Source of the DNA: Klebsiella aerogenes KCTC 2190
Lineage (GTDB): Bacteria > Pseudomonadota > Gammaproteobacteria > Enterobacterales > Enterobacteriaceae
Reading direction: 5' to 3'
DNA length: 64,000 nucleotides
NCBI RefSeq assembly: GCF_000215745.1
Contig: NC_015663.1
Location: 4,030,001-4,094,000 of the forward strand
Below are positions 40,894 through 51,593 of this stretch, one piece after another. How positions within the stretch are numbered: the first letter of the stretch is position 1; every line of letters starts with the position of its first letter. The notes below the pieces were generated by a model that saw nothing but the letters and a program-made list of their open reading frames with translations, had not been told where the DNA came from and made no database searches. A program made the position numbers and the translations under genes.

Positions 40894-42216
40894 ATGAGCT
40901 CTCTGTACGCAAAACTAATTCAGGTTATCGAAAAGAAAATTACTCCGATGGCGGGCGCCGTCGGCCAGCAAAAATATGTCACCTCCATTCGTGACGGCTT
41001 CATTACCGCTCTGCCGTTCATGATTGTGGGTTCTTTTATGCTGGTATTTATCTTCCCCCCCTTCTCGCCCGACACATCCTGGGGCTTCGCCAGGGCATGG
41101 CTGCAATTCTCGCTCGATCACCGTGAAGCTCTCATGCTGCCCTTTAACTTCAGCATGGGAATTATGACGATCTTTATTTCCGTCGGGATTGCCGCAAGTC
41201 TGGCCAAACACCACGATCTCGACGCACTTACCGCCGGGATGCTCTCTTTAATGGCCTTTTTGCTTGTCGCTGCGCCATTGAAGGACGGGCAGATTTCAAC
41301 GGCCTACTTCTCCGGTCAAGGGATCTTTACCGCCATTCTGGTGGCTATTTACTCCACGGAACTTTACGCCTTCCTGAAGCGACATAATATTACCATCCGC
41401 CTGCCGCCGGAGGTCCCAACTGGCGTAGCGCGCTCGTTTGAGATCCTCATCCCGGTACTGGCAATCGTCATCACGCTGCATCCGCTGAACCTGCTTATTG
41501 AAGCGCAACTGGGGATGATTATTCCCGAAGCGATTATGTCGCTGGTGAAACCGCTGGTTGCCGCGTCCGATACGCTCCCCGCAGTGCTCCTCTCGGTGCT
41601 GGTGTGCCAGGTGCTCTGGTTTGCCGGTATCCATGGTGCGCTGATCGTCACCGGTATTATGAACCCTTTTTGGATGGCAAACCTGTCCGTAAACCAGGCG
41701 GCAATCGCCGCGGGTGAAGCTATCCCGCATATTTACGTTCAGGGTTTCTGGGACCATTACCTGCTAATTGGTGGTGTTGGCTCGACGCTGCCGCTGGCCT
41801 TCCTTTTGCTGCGCAGCAAAGCCATCCATTTGCGGACTATTGGGCGAATGGGCGTGGTACCAGGGGTGTTTAACATTAACGAACCCATTCTGTTTGGTGC
41901 GCCCATCATTATGAATCCTCTGTTTTTCCTGCCGTTTGTGCTGGTCCCGATGGTCAATGCCACCTTCGCATGGTTTGCACTGGATCTTGATTTAGTCAGC
42001 CGTGTGGTATCGATGACGCCATGGACAACACCTGCACCCATTGGCGCATCATGGGCAGCCAACTGGAGCTTCAGCCCTGTGATCCTGTGCCTGATATGCA
42101 TGGTGACATCTGCCGTCATGTACTTCCCCTTCCTGAAGGCCTACGAAAAACAGCTTCTGGAACAAGAGCATGAAAACGCGGTTGAACATGCAGAAGATGC
42201 GGCTCAATCCGCCTGA
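40894..42216 (+). CDS. Lac/cellobiose-type PTS EIIC
   Basis: A 440-residue membrane subunit: KITPMAGAVGQQKYVTSIRD, GFITALPFMIVGSFMLVFIF, LWFAGIHGALIVTGIMNPFW, GVFNINEPILFGAPIIMNPL and TPWTTPAPIGASWAANWSF. About ten hydrophobic segments form the sugar pathway. Members of this family bring in beta-linked disaccharides such as cellobiose, chitobiose or mannobiose. Start follows AAGAAGGGAAACCCT. The protein has an acidic C-terminal tail (EQEHENAVEHAEDAAQSA). The locus context, with a secreted mannanase-like enzyme, favours beta-mannosides or beta-glucosides. Confidence 0.92.
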   Translation: MSSLYAKLIQVIEKKITPMAGAVGQQKYVTSIRDGFITALPFMIVGSFMLVFIFPPFSPDTSWGFARAWLQFSLDHREALMLPFNFSMGIMTIFISVGIAASLAKHHDLDALTAGMLSLMAFLLVAAPLKDGQISTAYFSGQGIFTAILVAIYSTELYAFLKRHNITIRLPPEVPTGVARSFEILIPVLAIVITLHPLNLLIEAQLGMIIPEAIMSLVKPLVAASDTLPAVLLSVLVCQVLWFAGIHGALIVTGIMNPFWMANLSVNQAAIAAGEAIPHIYVQGFWDHYLLIGGVGSTLPLAFLLLRSKAIHLRTIGRMGVVPGVFNINEPILFGAPIIMNPLFFLPFVLVPMVNATFAWFALDLDLVSRVVSMTPWTTPAPIGASWAANWSFSPVILCLICMVTSAVMYFPFLKAYEKQLLEQEHENAVEHAEDAAQSA

Positions 42217-42240
42217 AAGTAGAACATAGAGGAAAAAAAC

Positions 42241-42555
42241 ATGGAATTAGAAGAACAAGTTATGGGCATCATCATTAACGCGGGTCAGTCGCGCAGCCTT
42301 TGTTATGAAGCCCTCGGCTGCGCAAAGCAAGGTGATTTTGAAGCCGCAGATCAACTAATGAAAGAGGCGACTCATTTTGCCCGCGAAGCTCACCTTGTTC
42401 AAACCCAGCTCATTGAAGTTGATGAAGGCGAAGGGAAAACCAAAATGACGCTGGTGATGGTGCATGCGCAGGACCACCTGATGACCTCCATTCTGGCCAG
42501 GGAGCTGGTGACCGAACTTATTCACATTTACCGCACACGCCCGCACCAGGCATAA
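42241..42555 (+). CDS. Lac/cellobiose-type PTS EIIA
   Basis: A 104-residue helical IIA subunit that accepts phosphate from HPr and forms a trimer in known relatives. The probable phospho-histidine is His75 with the metal-binding Asp78 in LVMVHAQDHLMTSILARELV. The N-terminal VMGIIINAGQSRSLCYEALG and AADQLMKEATHFAREAHLVQ are family-typical. GAGGAAAAAAAC precedes ATG 42241. It follows IIC by 24 bases. A perfect 20-base palindrome (42563-42582) separates it from the kinase gene. Confidence 0.94.
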   Translation: MELEEQVMGIIINAGQSRSLCYEALGCAKQGDFEAADQLMKEATHFAREAHLVQTQLIEVDEGEGKTKMTLVMVHAQDHLMTSILARELVTELIHIYRTRPHQA

Positions 42556-42562
42556 CGACAGC

Positions 42563-42582
42563 AGAGAGGCCGCGGCCTCTCT
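42563..42582. repeat. Perfect palindrome between IIA and ROK kinase genes
   Basis: AGAGAGGCCGCGGCCTCTCT, 20 bases, no spacer. In RNA it forms a strong short hairpin next to the kinase ribosome-binding site. No T run follows, so it may adjust translation or mRNA stability. Confidence 0.6.
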
Positions 42583-42598
42583 TATGACAGAGGATTGT

Positions 42599-43504
42599 AT
42601 GCATTATCTTGGACTGGATATCGGTGGCACAAAAATGGAAGCTGTATTGCTTTCAGCTCAAGGCGATTATCTCTGGCGTAAGCGCCAGCCGACTCAGAAA
42701 GAAAGTTACGCTGAATTTATGCTGCATCTGGTGAGCCTTATTGATGATGCCCGCGCGGCTAGCCCGGAACCCTTCACCGTAGGGGTCGGTCTGCCTGGCG
42801 CAATTGACCCGCAAACGGGGCTCATCAAAAATTGCAATTGCCTGGTTCTTAATGGTCACGATCTGAAAGCCGATCTTGCCGAACGTATCCGGCAGCCAGT
42901 GTGGATTGCCAATGACGCTGATTGTTTTACTCTCTCTGAAGCGGTAGATGGCGCAGGTGCAAAGGCTGACACCGTATTTGGTGTGATTATCGGTACGGGG
43001 TGTGGCGGTGGGATCGCCGTGCGCCGGCATTTGTTACAAGGCCCAAACGCCATTGCCGGCGAATGGGGGCACAACCCGCTTCCGGGGTACGTACCAGCGA
43101 TTGATGGCCCCGCTCAGCCCTGCTACTGTGGCAAGCATAACTGTATTGAATCCTTTATTTCCGGTACCGGTTTTGCCCGTCGTTTCCCGGGAAACCTGAC
43201 CTCTCAGGAAATTATCAACGCCGCAGAACAGGGAGATCCGAAGGCGCGCGAACACTGGCGGCATTTTATTGATGCATTTGCCCGTAGCCTGGCGTCAGTC
43301 ATCAATATTCTGGATCCCCAGGTCATTGTGTTAGGAGGAGGATTGTCGAATGTCAGCAGAATCTACGATGATCTGCCTGTCGCTATTATTTCTTATCTCT
43401 TTTCTGAAACCTGCTATACGCGCATTGTTCCGGCGCGCTTTGGCGACGCCAGCGGCGTACGTGGCGCAGCCTGGCTTCCCCGGCTGAACGCGAACGAAAC
43501 ATAA
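42599..43504 (+). CDS. ROK-family sugar kinase, fructo/mannokinase (Mak)-like
   Basis: A 301-residue ROK kinase resembling E. coli Mak and NagK: ATP-binding YLGLDIGGTKMEAVLLS, WIANDADCFTLSEAVDGAGA, FGVIIGTGCGGGIAVRR, the catalytic region IAGEWGHNPLPGYV and the zinc-binding CYCGKHNCIESFISGTG, and VINILDPQVIVLGGGLSNV. It would phosphorylate the free hexose left after the 6-phospho-glycosidase splits the imported disaccharide, completing conversion to hexose 6-phosphate. With mannobiose as substrate that hexose is mannose, which Mak-type kinases accept. ATG 42599 has AGAGG five bases upstream and is preferred to ATG 42584. Confidence 0.88.
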   Translation: MHYLGLDIGGTKMEAVLLSAQGDYLWRKRQPTQKESYAEFMLHLVSLIDDARAASPEPFTVGVGLPGAIDPQTGLIKNCNCLVLNGHDLKADLAERIRQPVWIANDADCFTLSEAVDGAGAKADTVFGVIIGTGCGGGIAVRRHLLQGPNAIAGEWGHNPLPGYVPAIDGPAQPCYCGKHNCIESFISGTGFARRFPGNLTSQEIINAAEQGDPKAREHWRHFIDAFARSLASVINILDPQVIVLGGGLSNVSRIYDDLPVAIISYLFSETCYTRIVPARFGDASGVRGAAWLPRLNANET

Positions 43505-43551
43505 GCGTCATGACCGGCGACGGGACGATTCTTCGGGAGGGTTATGTTAAG

Positions 43552-44541
43552 ATGATGAAAACTCACCACGCAGAAAACGCTATGCCAACGATTGATGATG
43601 TATCTCGATTAGCCAATGTTTCCAGAGCAACGGTTTCCCGCGTGCTGACGGGGACCAGGGGTGTTCGCGAAGAGAGCCGTGAGGCGGTATTACGGGCTGT
43701 AGAAGAACTCAACTACCGCCCAAGCTTCGCCGCGCAAAACCTGGCGAGTCAGTCATCAAGCCATATCGGTGTGGTGCTTTCCTCACGTGAGGAAAGCAGT
43801 GGCGCACGTATTCTTCCCGCGCTTGCGCGCGCAATGAAAGTGCTGAACAAAACGCTGATCGTCCAGTATGTGGATAATGACGTCGAACATGCAGCTTCGG
43901 TAGATGATTTACAACGACAATGCGCCGCCGTTGTAGTGTTCGGACCAGTTGTACCGGGCAGTGGCGATAACGTGATTTCTTTCGACCGACCCGTGGTGGA
44001 CGCGAAAAGTCAGGGCTACGATTTCGCCTTTGCTACGGAGAGCGCCTGCCGCTACATGATAGGTAAAGGCCATCGCAACATCGCGCTGGTTATCGATAAC
44101 GAGACGGATGACGCAAGCAAGCGAATGGTTGAAGGTTATCGCAATGTGTTGCAGAACTACTCATTTCCGTTTAATCGCCAGTTGGTATTAACAGCCAATG
44201 AGAGTGTCGAACGCGCGCTGTTGACGCTTATTAATAGTCTGAGCAAGTTCTCTTCCATCGTAGTTAAGCGTGATGCTTACGCTGCGGAGGCCATGCGCCT
44301 CTTCCGCGAATTTAATATTGCCGTGCCTCAGGAGGTATCCCTCCTCAGTCTTGAGGATTCACCGTTGGCCACGCAGTTATATCCGCAACTGACCTGTATT
44401 TCATGGCCAATGGAACCCCTCCTGCACCAGTGCGTACAGCGTATTAAAAGCATCGTTGAGGGTCGTCCGCTTCGCGAAACGGAACTGCCACCGATAATTG
44501 GTAAGCTTACGCCTCGCCAGTCGGTGCTGGAAATGAGTTAA
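43552..44541 (+). CDS. LacI-family transcriptional repressor
   Basis: A 329-residue regulator. The N-terminal headpiece is PTIDDVSRLANVSRATVSRV and LTGTRGVREESREAVLRAVE with hinge ELNYRPSFAAQNLASQSSSH, followed by the periplasmic-binding-like sensor (HIGVVLSSREESSGARILPA, ESACRYMIGKGHRNIALVID, EVSLLSLEDSPLATQLYPQL). It almost certainly binds the two GCGC-centred palindromes at 39000 and 40501, giving negative feedback on its own operon. The inducer should be the imported or phosphorylated disaccharide. Start is uncertain: ATG 43552 has GGGAGGG ten bases upstream; ATG 43582 would begin right at the headpiece. Confidence 0.9.
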   Translation: MMKTHHAENAMPTIDDVSRLANVSRATVSRVLTGTRGVREESREAVLRAVEELNYRPSFAAQNLASQSSSHIGVVLSSREESSGARILPALARAMKVLNKTLIVQYVDNDVEHAASVDDLQRQCAAVVVFGPVVPGSGDNVISFDRPVVDAKSQGYDFAFATESACRYMIGKGHRNIALVIDNETDDASKRMVEGYRNVLQNYSFPFNRQLVLTANESVERALLTLINSLSKFSSIVVKRDAYAAEAMRLFREFNIAVPQEVSLLSLEDSPLATQLYPQLTCISWPMEPLLHQCVQRIKSIVEGRPLRETELPPIIGKLTPRQSVLEMS

Positions 44542-44562
44542 ATATTTTTCAGGAGTGAAGAT

Positions 44563-44772
44563 ATGAATGCAGTCCAGCTTTTGTGTTCTCTGGCATTGAT
44601 GTTGGTCGCATCCTTTCGCATTTTTGCGCAGGAACCAGGGCTCCCGCTGAAGGAACAGGTCAATACAGATGAAGGTACAATCTGCGTTTATGAACGCGGG
44701 GAACACCGTGAAAAAATCGTTATTCCTGTTGGTCAGGCGTGCCCGAAAACCTCAGCTAACAATAATGAATGA
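44563..44772 (+). CDS. Small exported protein of unknown function
   Basis: A 69-residue protein with a signal peptide (MNAVQLLCSLALMLVASFRI, cleavage probably after FAQ) and a mature part of about 47 residues, PLKEQVNTDEGTICVYERGE and KIVIPVGQACPKTS, with two cysteines that could form a disulphide. I do not recognise it, although similar small periplasmic proteins occur in enterobacteria. AGGAG lies eight bases before ATG 44563, and it follows the LacI stop by 21 bases, so it may be carried on the same transcript. Confidence 0.65.
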   Translation: MNAVQLLCSLALMLVASFRIFAQEPGLPLKEQVNTDEGTICVYERGEHREKIVIPVGQACPKTSANNNE

Positions 44773-44936
44773 TGTCAGCGTGTGGGCGCTGTCCTTGAAT
44801 GTAAAATCCACTGACGATTACGCCCATCTGTGAAAATAGCTCACAACACCATTCGATGGCGCATGCTGGTTCCCTTCATGTCAGTGCAATACCCTGTCAC
44901 ATACAGAATTGCTGGCAATAAAAGAAGGAACACAGA

Positions 44937-45974
44937 ATGAAGTATGTGAATCTGGGTCGTAGCGGTTTGCAAGTCTCCCGTCTTTGTCTCGGTTGTATGA
45001 GCTATGGTGAACCTGAACGCTTGCCTCAACCCTGGTCCCTGGATGAGAAGGCGTCACGTCCGCTCATTCGCCAGGCGCTTGAAGCGGGCATTAATTTTTT
45101 TGATACCGCGAATATTTACTCGGGCGGAAGTTCTGAAGAGATCACTGGAAAAACGCTGAGAGAAATGGCCAGACGCGATGAGGTCGTTGTGGCGACAAAG
45201 ACCTTCTTTCCGTGGCGCAACTCACCCAATACCGGGTTTCTTTCCCGCAAGGCCATTTTTCAGTCTATTGACGACAGCCTGATGCGCTTAGGTATGGATT
45301 ATGTGGATCTCTTTCAGATTCACCGCTTTGACCACTCAACGCCTGTTGAAGAGACCATGGAGGCTCTGCATGACCTCGTTAAATCAGGAAAAGTACGTTA
45401 CATCGGCGCATCATCTATGGAAGCCTGGCGCTTTGCAAAAATGCAGCATACTGCAGAGCGTAACGGCTGGACCCGATTTATTACGATGCAACCGCAATAC
45501 AACCTGCTTTACCGGGAAGAAGAGCGCGAGATGTTGCCCCTGTGTGAAGACCAGGGCGTTGGTGTGATCCCCTGGAGTCCGATGGCGCGGGGCAGGCTCA
45601 CGCGAGACTGGAGTGTCACGTCCCGACGAACGCAAAACGATGCCTTTGCGTTAAAAATGTATGAGAACGCAGCCCTGCTGGATAAGCCCGTTATTGATGT
45701 TGTTGCCAGCATTGCTGAAAAGCACGATGTGCCAAGAGCCCATGTTGCAATTGCCTGGTTGCTATCAAAAACGGTCATCACAGCACCGATCATCGGCGCG
45801 ACGAAACCAGAACATCTTTCCACGGCTATCAGCGCGCTGGACTTTTCACTTAGCGATGCCGAAATCATGGAACTCGAGGCACACTATCTGCCGCACCCCG
45901 TCGACGGGATCATCCCCCCACTTCCGGATACGCCACCTTCACTCACGCCGCCTTCAGCAATACAGGACTGTTAA
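44937..45974 (+). CDS. Aldo/keto reductase 1
   Basis: A 345-residue aldo/keto reductase. The catalytic residues Asp and Tyr are in NFFDTANIYSGGSSEE, the Lys in VVVATKTFFPWR and the His in DLFQIHRFDHS. The NADPH-binding end is VITAPIIGATKPEHLSTAIS. It belongs to the YajO-like branch and should reduce aldehydes or ketones with NADPH in the cytoplasm. AAGGAAC stands seven bases before ATG 44937. It is the first of five reductases in the 44.9-55.4 kb region and is convergent with the Tat-signal paralogue. Confidence 0.9.
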   Translation: MKYVNLGRSGLQVSRLCLGCMSYGEPERLPQPWSLDEKASRPLIRQALEAGINFFDTANIYSGGSSEEITGKTLREMARRDEVVVATKTFFPWRNSPNTGFLSRKAIFQSIDDSLMRLGMDYVDLFQIHRFDHSTPVEETMEALHDLVKSGKVRYIGASSMEAWRFAKMQHTAERNGWTRFITMQPQYNLLYREEEREMLPLCEDQGVGVIPWSPMARGRLTRDWSVTSRRTQNDAFALKMYENAALLDKPVIDVVASIAEKHDVPRAHVAIAWLLSKTVITAPIIGATKPEHLSTAISALDFSLSDAEIMELEAHYLPHPVDGIIPPLPDTPPSLTPPSAIQDC

Positions 45975-46091
45975 TGCCCTAAGCGCGTTATGATTTAGTC
46001 CATTCATGTGGTTTATCCCTGACAATAACACAGAGGGAGACATTATCTACAGTCTCCCTGTGACAGTAAGTATAAAGGTGGCCATCACCGT

Positions 46092-48306
<2,215 letters not shown>

Positions 48307-48518
48307 ACACGGCTCCGTTAAGTGAATGTTCCGCCCTGACCGACGGCCAGAGCGCATAATTTTCAAGAATAACGAAGCACAACGTGTTCAGTGAGAGGCG
48401 ATGAGTGGATGGACTTGTGAAAAAAATTCAGCAACGGATTAGCCCTGGTCGGTCTAATGTGTATATCATTTCCGTATCAACGCATTCGGCCTTTAACGCA
48501 CAAGGAAAACTATTCTGT

Positions 48519-49427
48519 ATGCAAATAAGCAGAGCTGATGTCGCCGATCTCATTTATTTCATGGCTATTGCACGTCATCGCAGTTTCAGCCGTGCGGCGA
48601 TTGAATTAGGTGTCAGTGCATCAGCGCTTAGTCATGCTCTGAAGGGACTGGAAACCCGGCTCGGGGTTCGCCTGCTTAATCGTACGACCAAGAGCGTTAC
48701 CCCTACGGCTGCAGGTGAAGAACTGGTTCAGTCTGTCCTTCAGCCTTTCGACAAGATAGAAGGCGCGCTTGAATCGCTTAACCGGTATCGTAATACCCCT
48801 ACCGGACGTATCCGCATCAATGCTGCCGTTGAAGCGGCCAATCTTTTGCTTGCGCCGGTCATGCCTGCGTTTATGGATCGCTATCCCGATATTGAAATTG
48901 ATATTGTGGCCAGCAACCGTATGGTTGACGTCACTGATGCGGGCTTCGATGCGGGTATCCGCTATGGTGGCACCGTCCCGGAAGACATGGTTGCCCGCCG
49001 TTTATCTGCCGATATTCGCTGGGTTATCGCAGCATCCCCCGACTACCTGGAACGTTACGGAACGCCTGAACATCCGGATGATTTGTTACACCATCGCTGT
49101 ATAAGCAATCGTCTCGGCGACGATCGGATTTATCGCTGGGAACTTGAGCGAGACGGCGAAACGTACCAAATCACTGTGCCAGGCTCTGTGACGGTCAATC
49201 AGGCTGAAACGGGCCTTGTGGCCGTATTAGGCGGAGCCGGCCTGATGTATTTTCCGGAGCCTCTTGTTGCACCCTATGTGAAGGATGGACGGCTCCGCCT
49301 GGTGCTTACGGAGTGGTCCCCGCTGGAGGAAGGTTTTCATATCTATTATTCAAGCCGCCGGCAACTACCGACCGGGCTTCGCCTTCTGATTGAGTTCATC
49401 CAGGAGGCCAGGCCGCTGGGGTTGTGA
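48519..49427 (+). CDS. LysR-family regulator A
   Basis: A 302-residue LysR protein, CrgA-like branch: winged helix MQISRADVADLIYFMAIARH, SFSRAAIELGVSASALSHAL, KGLETRLGVRLLNRTTKSVT, and the effector domain GRIRINAAVEAANLLLAPVM, DAGFDAGIRYGGTVPEDMV and GAGLMYFPEPLVAPYVKDGR. ATG 48519 begins in the family's usual register; AAGGA lies about 13 bases upstream. It is divergent from aldo/keto reductases 3 and 2 and most likely controls them. Its stop is 36 bases from the stop of the convergent LysR regulator B. Confidence 0.9.
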   Translation: MQISRADVADLIYFMAIARHRSFSRAAIELGVSASALSHALKGLETRLGVRLLNRTTKSVTPTAAGEELVQSVLQPFDKIEGALESLNRYRNTPTGRIRINAAVEAANLLLAPVMPAFMDRYPDIEIDIVASNRMVDVTDAGFDAGIRYGGTVPEDMVARRLSADIRWVIAASPDYLERYGTPEHPDDLLHHRCISNRLGDDRIYRWELERDGETYQITVPGSVTVNQAETGLVAVLGGAGLMYFPEPLVAPYVKDGRLRLVLTEWSPLEEGFHIYYSSRRQLPTGLRLLIEFIQEARPLGL

Positions 49428-49463
49428 AATAGCACTTCCATGCGGGACGATGCGTTATCGTCT

Positions 49464-50363
49464 TTATCGCCCCGTAACGGATATCAGAAAATCAATCAGG
49501 GCCTTCACTCTTTTCGTTTTACCCGCGTTTTTGGGGTAATAGAGATACACTGGCGGGTAGGTTTTCCAGTAGCTCTCCATCACGGGTATAAAGCGCTCCC
49601 TGTCCGGCTGTAACTGTAAGATGGGTTCAAACAAACGTCCGATTCCCAGGCCGTTACGGATCCCGTCTGCCATAACGTCAATATCGTTGCTGATTAACTG
49701 CCCGGGCATCTCAACCGTCAACTGCTCTCCGCGATCGTTCAGAATCAACGGAAGGATGCGGTTGTTAGTAATAAAACGGTAGCCAATCAGCTTGTGTTGA
49801 CTGAGGTCAGCCGGCACCTCGGGCATTCCATGCTCGCTGATATAAGCTGAGGATGCATATAACCCTTCACGAAAGGGTTTCATTAACGGCCGCGCCACTA
49901 CCCCACCTTCGAGGATATCGCCAAAACGGATCCCAAGATCAAAACGCTCTTCGATAACATTCACGGTACCGTCGTAAACCGAAATTTCCAGCTGTACACC
50001 CGGGTATTGCTGACAGAATTCCGCCATGGCAGGCTTAAGAATTAACAGATAGGCAAAACGCGAGAGCGTGATTCGCACGATACCAGAGGGCTCCTGATTC
50101 TGGTCGCGAATGCTTTCAAGCGAATTTTCCAGCGACTCCACCGCCGCAGCGGTCTGTTCCAGCAACAGCTGCCCAGTTTCCGTCAGCTCAATACGGCGGG
50201 TCGTACGCACAAAAAGCGGATGGCCAATATGCTCTTCCAGCAGCTTAAGCGCATTGCTGACGGAGGGAGGCGTAATTTCCAGTTTTCTTGCGGCTGCCGA
50301 AATATTGCCCTCACGTGCAATGCTCTGAAAGATGCGTATCTGGTTATACAGGGCGTTATTCAT
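49464..50363 (-). CDS. LysR-family regulator B
   Basis: A 299-residue LysR protein: YNQIRIFQSIAREGNISAAA, RKLEITPPSVSNALKLLEEH, IGHPLFVRTTRRIELTETGQ, GIVRITLSRFAYLLILKPAM and ERFDLGIRFGDILEGGVVAR. It is divergent from the four-gene or longer unit starting at 50503 and presumably controls it; a TTAAG-N15-CTTAA repeat lies in the shared gap. The two LysR proteins, transcribed toward each other, divide the redox cluster into two regulated halves. Confidence 0.9.
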   Translation of the reverse strand: MNNALYNQIRIFQSIAREGNISAAARKLEITPPSVSNALKLLEEHIGHPLFVRTTRRIELTETGQLLLEQTAAAVESLENSLESIRDQNQEPSGIVRITLSRFAYLLILKPAMAEFCQQYPGVQLEISVYDGTVNVIEERFDLGIRFGDILEGGVVARPLMKPFREGLYASSAYISEHGMPEVPADLSQHKLIGYRFITNNRILPLILNDRGEQLTVEMPGQLISNDIDVMADGIRNGLGIGRLFEPILQLQPDRERFIPVMESYWKTYPPVYLYYPKNAGKTKRVKALIDFLISVTGR

Positions 50364-50395
50364 AATGTGTTCCTAAAGCAATCTCCGCCTGATTA

Positions 50396-50420
50396 TTAAG
50401 TACAGTCTAAAGATGCTTAA
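50396..50420. promoter_or_regulatory. Candidate LysR-binding repeat
   Basis: TTAAG at 50396-50400 and CTTAA at 50416-50420 form an inverted repeat spaced by 15 bases, within the 139-base gap between LysR regulator B and its divergent target. Spacing and position fit a LysR-type site, but this is only a pattern match. Confidence 0.4.
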
Positions 50421-50502
50421 GTCAATGCTCCTCTAATCTTCGTGAAATTCGCCTCTTATACTTTTATCTCTTTCTACAACGACCTGAGTTCAGGAGACTA
50501 TG

Positions 50503-50811
50503 ATGCGAATTTTATGTCTGGATATCCCCGCACCTGGAGCATCGCTGGAAAAATATGCTCCACACCTTAACGCTGAAGCGCTACACGCTTGGGGATTGTA
50601 TAAATCCGGCTTCATCCGCGACATCTACTTCCGTCAGGACAGACCTGGCGTCGCTATTTTTCTTGAATGTGACTCTGTCGATGAAGCAATGAACGTAATG
50701 GCCGAGTTCCCGCTGGCTAAAGCTGGCTTATTAAGCTTTGAGTGCATTCCGCTTGGCTCCTTTATTAACTGGGAAAATCTCTTTGCCGCTGAATTTAAGA
50801 ATAAAGAGTGA
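50503..50811 (+). CDS. Small alpha/beta-barrel protein, muconolactone-isomerase/YCII-like
   Basis: A 102-residue protein: MRILCLDIPAPGASLEKYAP, EALHAWGLYKSGFIRDIYFR, RPGVAIFLECDSVDEAMNVM and AEFPLAKAGLLSFECIPLGS. The pattern of strand, helix, strands with the EFPLAKAGLL turn fits the dimeric ferredoxin-like barrel fold of muconolactone isomerase and related small enzymes. ATG 50503 is six bases after AGGAG; the ATG at 50500 is too close. It precedes the DJ-1 gene by eight bases, so the two are co-transcribed. The reaction is unknown. Confidence 0.7.
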   Translation: MRILCLDIPAPGASLEKYAPHLNAEALHAWGLYKSGFIRDIYFRQDRPGVAIFLECDSVDEAMNVMAEFPLAKAGLLSFECIPLGSFINWENLFAAEFKNKE

Positions 50812-50819
50812 GGCCCGAT

Positions 50820-51509
50820 ATGAAACCTGCAGATAAACCCGTGCTGTGTGTCGTTTCCAGTCATCCGATTAAAGGCGCATCCGGTGTACCAACCGGTTTT
50901 TTCCTGGCTGAGCTGACGCATCCGCTGAAAGTACTGGAAGATGCTGGCCTAAAAACGACGATAGCCAGCATTCGCGGGGGACAGCCGCCGGTGGATGGAT
51001 TTGACCTCAGTGACTCTGTCAACGCCTGGTTCTGGAACGAAACCGATTTTCAGCAGCGCCTGGCCACAACGCCTGCGTTATCTGAGCTGAACGGTTCCGA
51101 TTACAGCGCCGTTTTCTTTGCGGGCGGGCATGGAACCATGTGGGATTTCCGCGACAGCCATGATGCCCAGCGTATTATCCGCGAAGTGTATGAAAGTGAT
51201 GGGATTGTCTCAGCCGTCTGTCACGGGCCTGCGGCACTGGTTGACGCAAAGCTCAGCAGCGGCGAATACCTGGTGAAAGGCAAAAACGTGGCGGCCTTTA
51301 CCAACAAGGAAGAGGAAGAAGTTCACACCACAGATGTGGTTCCCTACCTGCTTGAGACTGCACTCCGCGAGCATGGCGCGCTTCATCATGAAGCCCCGAA
51401 CTGGTCTGAAAACGTGGTTACCGACGGACGCCTTATCACGGGGCAGAATCCCGCTTCAGCGCACGGTGTCGGTGTGGCGCTGTTAAATGCCCTCCGCCAG
51501 CCAACTTAA
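50820..51509 (+). CDS. DJ-1/PfpI-family class I glutamine-amidotransferase-like protein
   Basis: A 229-residue DJ-1/PfpI superfamily protein of the Hsp31/large type. The nucleophile elbow Cys is in GIVSAVCHGPAALVDAKLSS, a Glu/Asp region lies in GFFLAELTHPLKVLEDAGLK, and YSAVFFAGGHGTMWDFRDSH is the GHG motif typical of glyoxalase III/Hsp31-like members. Family members remove methylglyoxal or act as chaperones. ATG 50820 has GAGG seven bases upstream; an in-frame GTG at 50808 is less likely. A terminator at 51547-51580 follows. A role in carbonyl detoxification fits the five reductases nearby. Confidence 0.88.
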   Translation: MKPADKPVLCVVSSHPIKGASGVPTGFFLAELTHPLKVLEDAGLKTTIASIRGGQPPVDGFDLSDSVNAWFWNETDFQQRLATTPALSELNGSDYSAVFFAGGHGTMWDFRDSHDAQRIIREVYESDGIVSAVCHGPAALVDAKLSSGEYLVKGKNVAAFTNKEEEEVHTTDVVPYLLETALREHGALHHEAPNWSENVVTDGRLITGQNPASAHGVGVALLNALRQPT

Positions 51510-51546
51510 TTCATTCATCTGTCTTTCATCGTTACTCACCCTCTTT

Positions 51547-51580
51547 GGCCGGTTTACGTCAGCAACGTTCCGGCCTTTTT
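51547..51580 (+). terminator. Terminator after the DJ-1 gene
   Basis: GGCCGG / CCGGCC outer stem with inner ACGT / ACGT pairing, followed by TTTTT (51576-51580). It lies 38 bases past the DJ-1 stop and 14 before the next reductase gene, so that gene needs readthrough or its own promoter. Confidence 0.78.
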
Positions 51581-51593
51581 ACAGGAGCTGAAT

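Noticed and set aside
33907..44541. The PTS locus as home of the antiterminator for the RAT leaders
   Set aside because: No protein with a BglG RNA-binding domain or PRD modules is encoded here; the only regulator is LacI-type.
46029..46062. Hairpin GGGAGAC / GTCTCCC between convergent reductases as a terminator
   Set aside because: The stem is bulged and no T run follows on either strand; kept only as a weak possibility.
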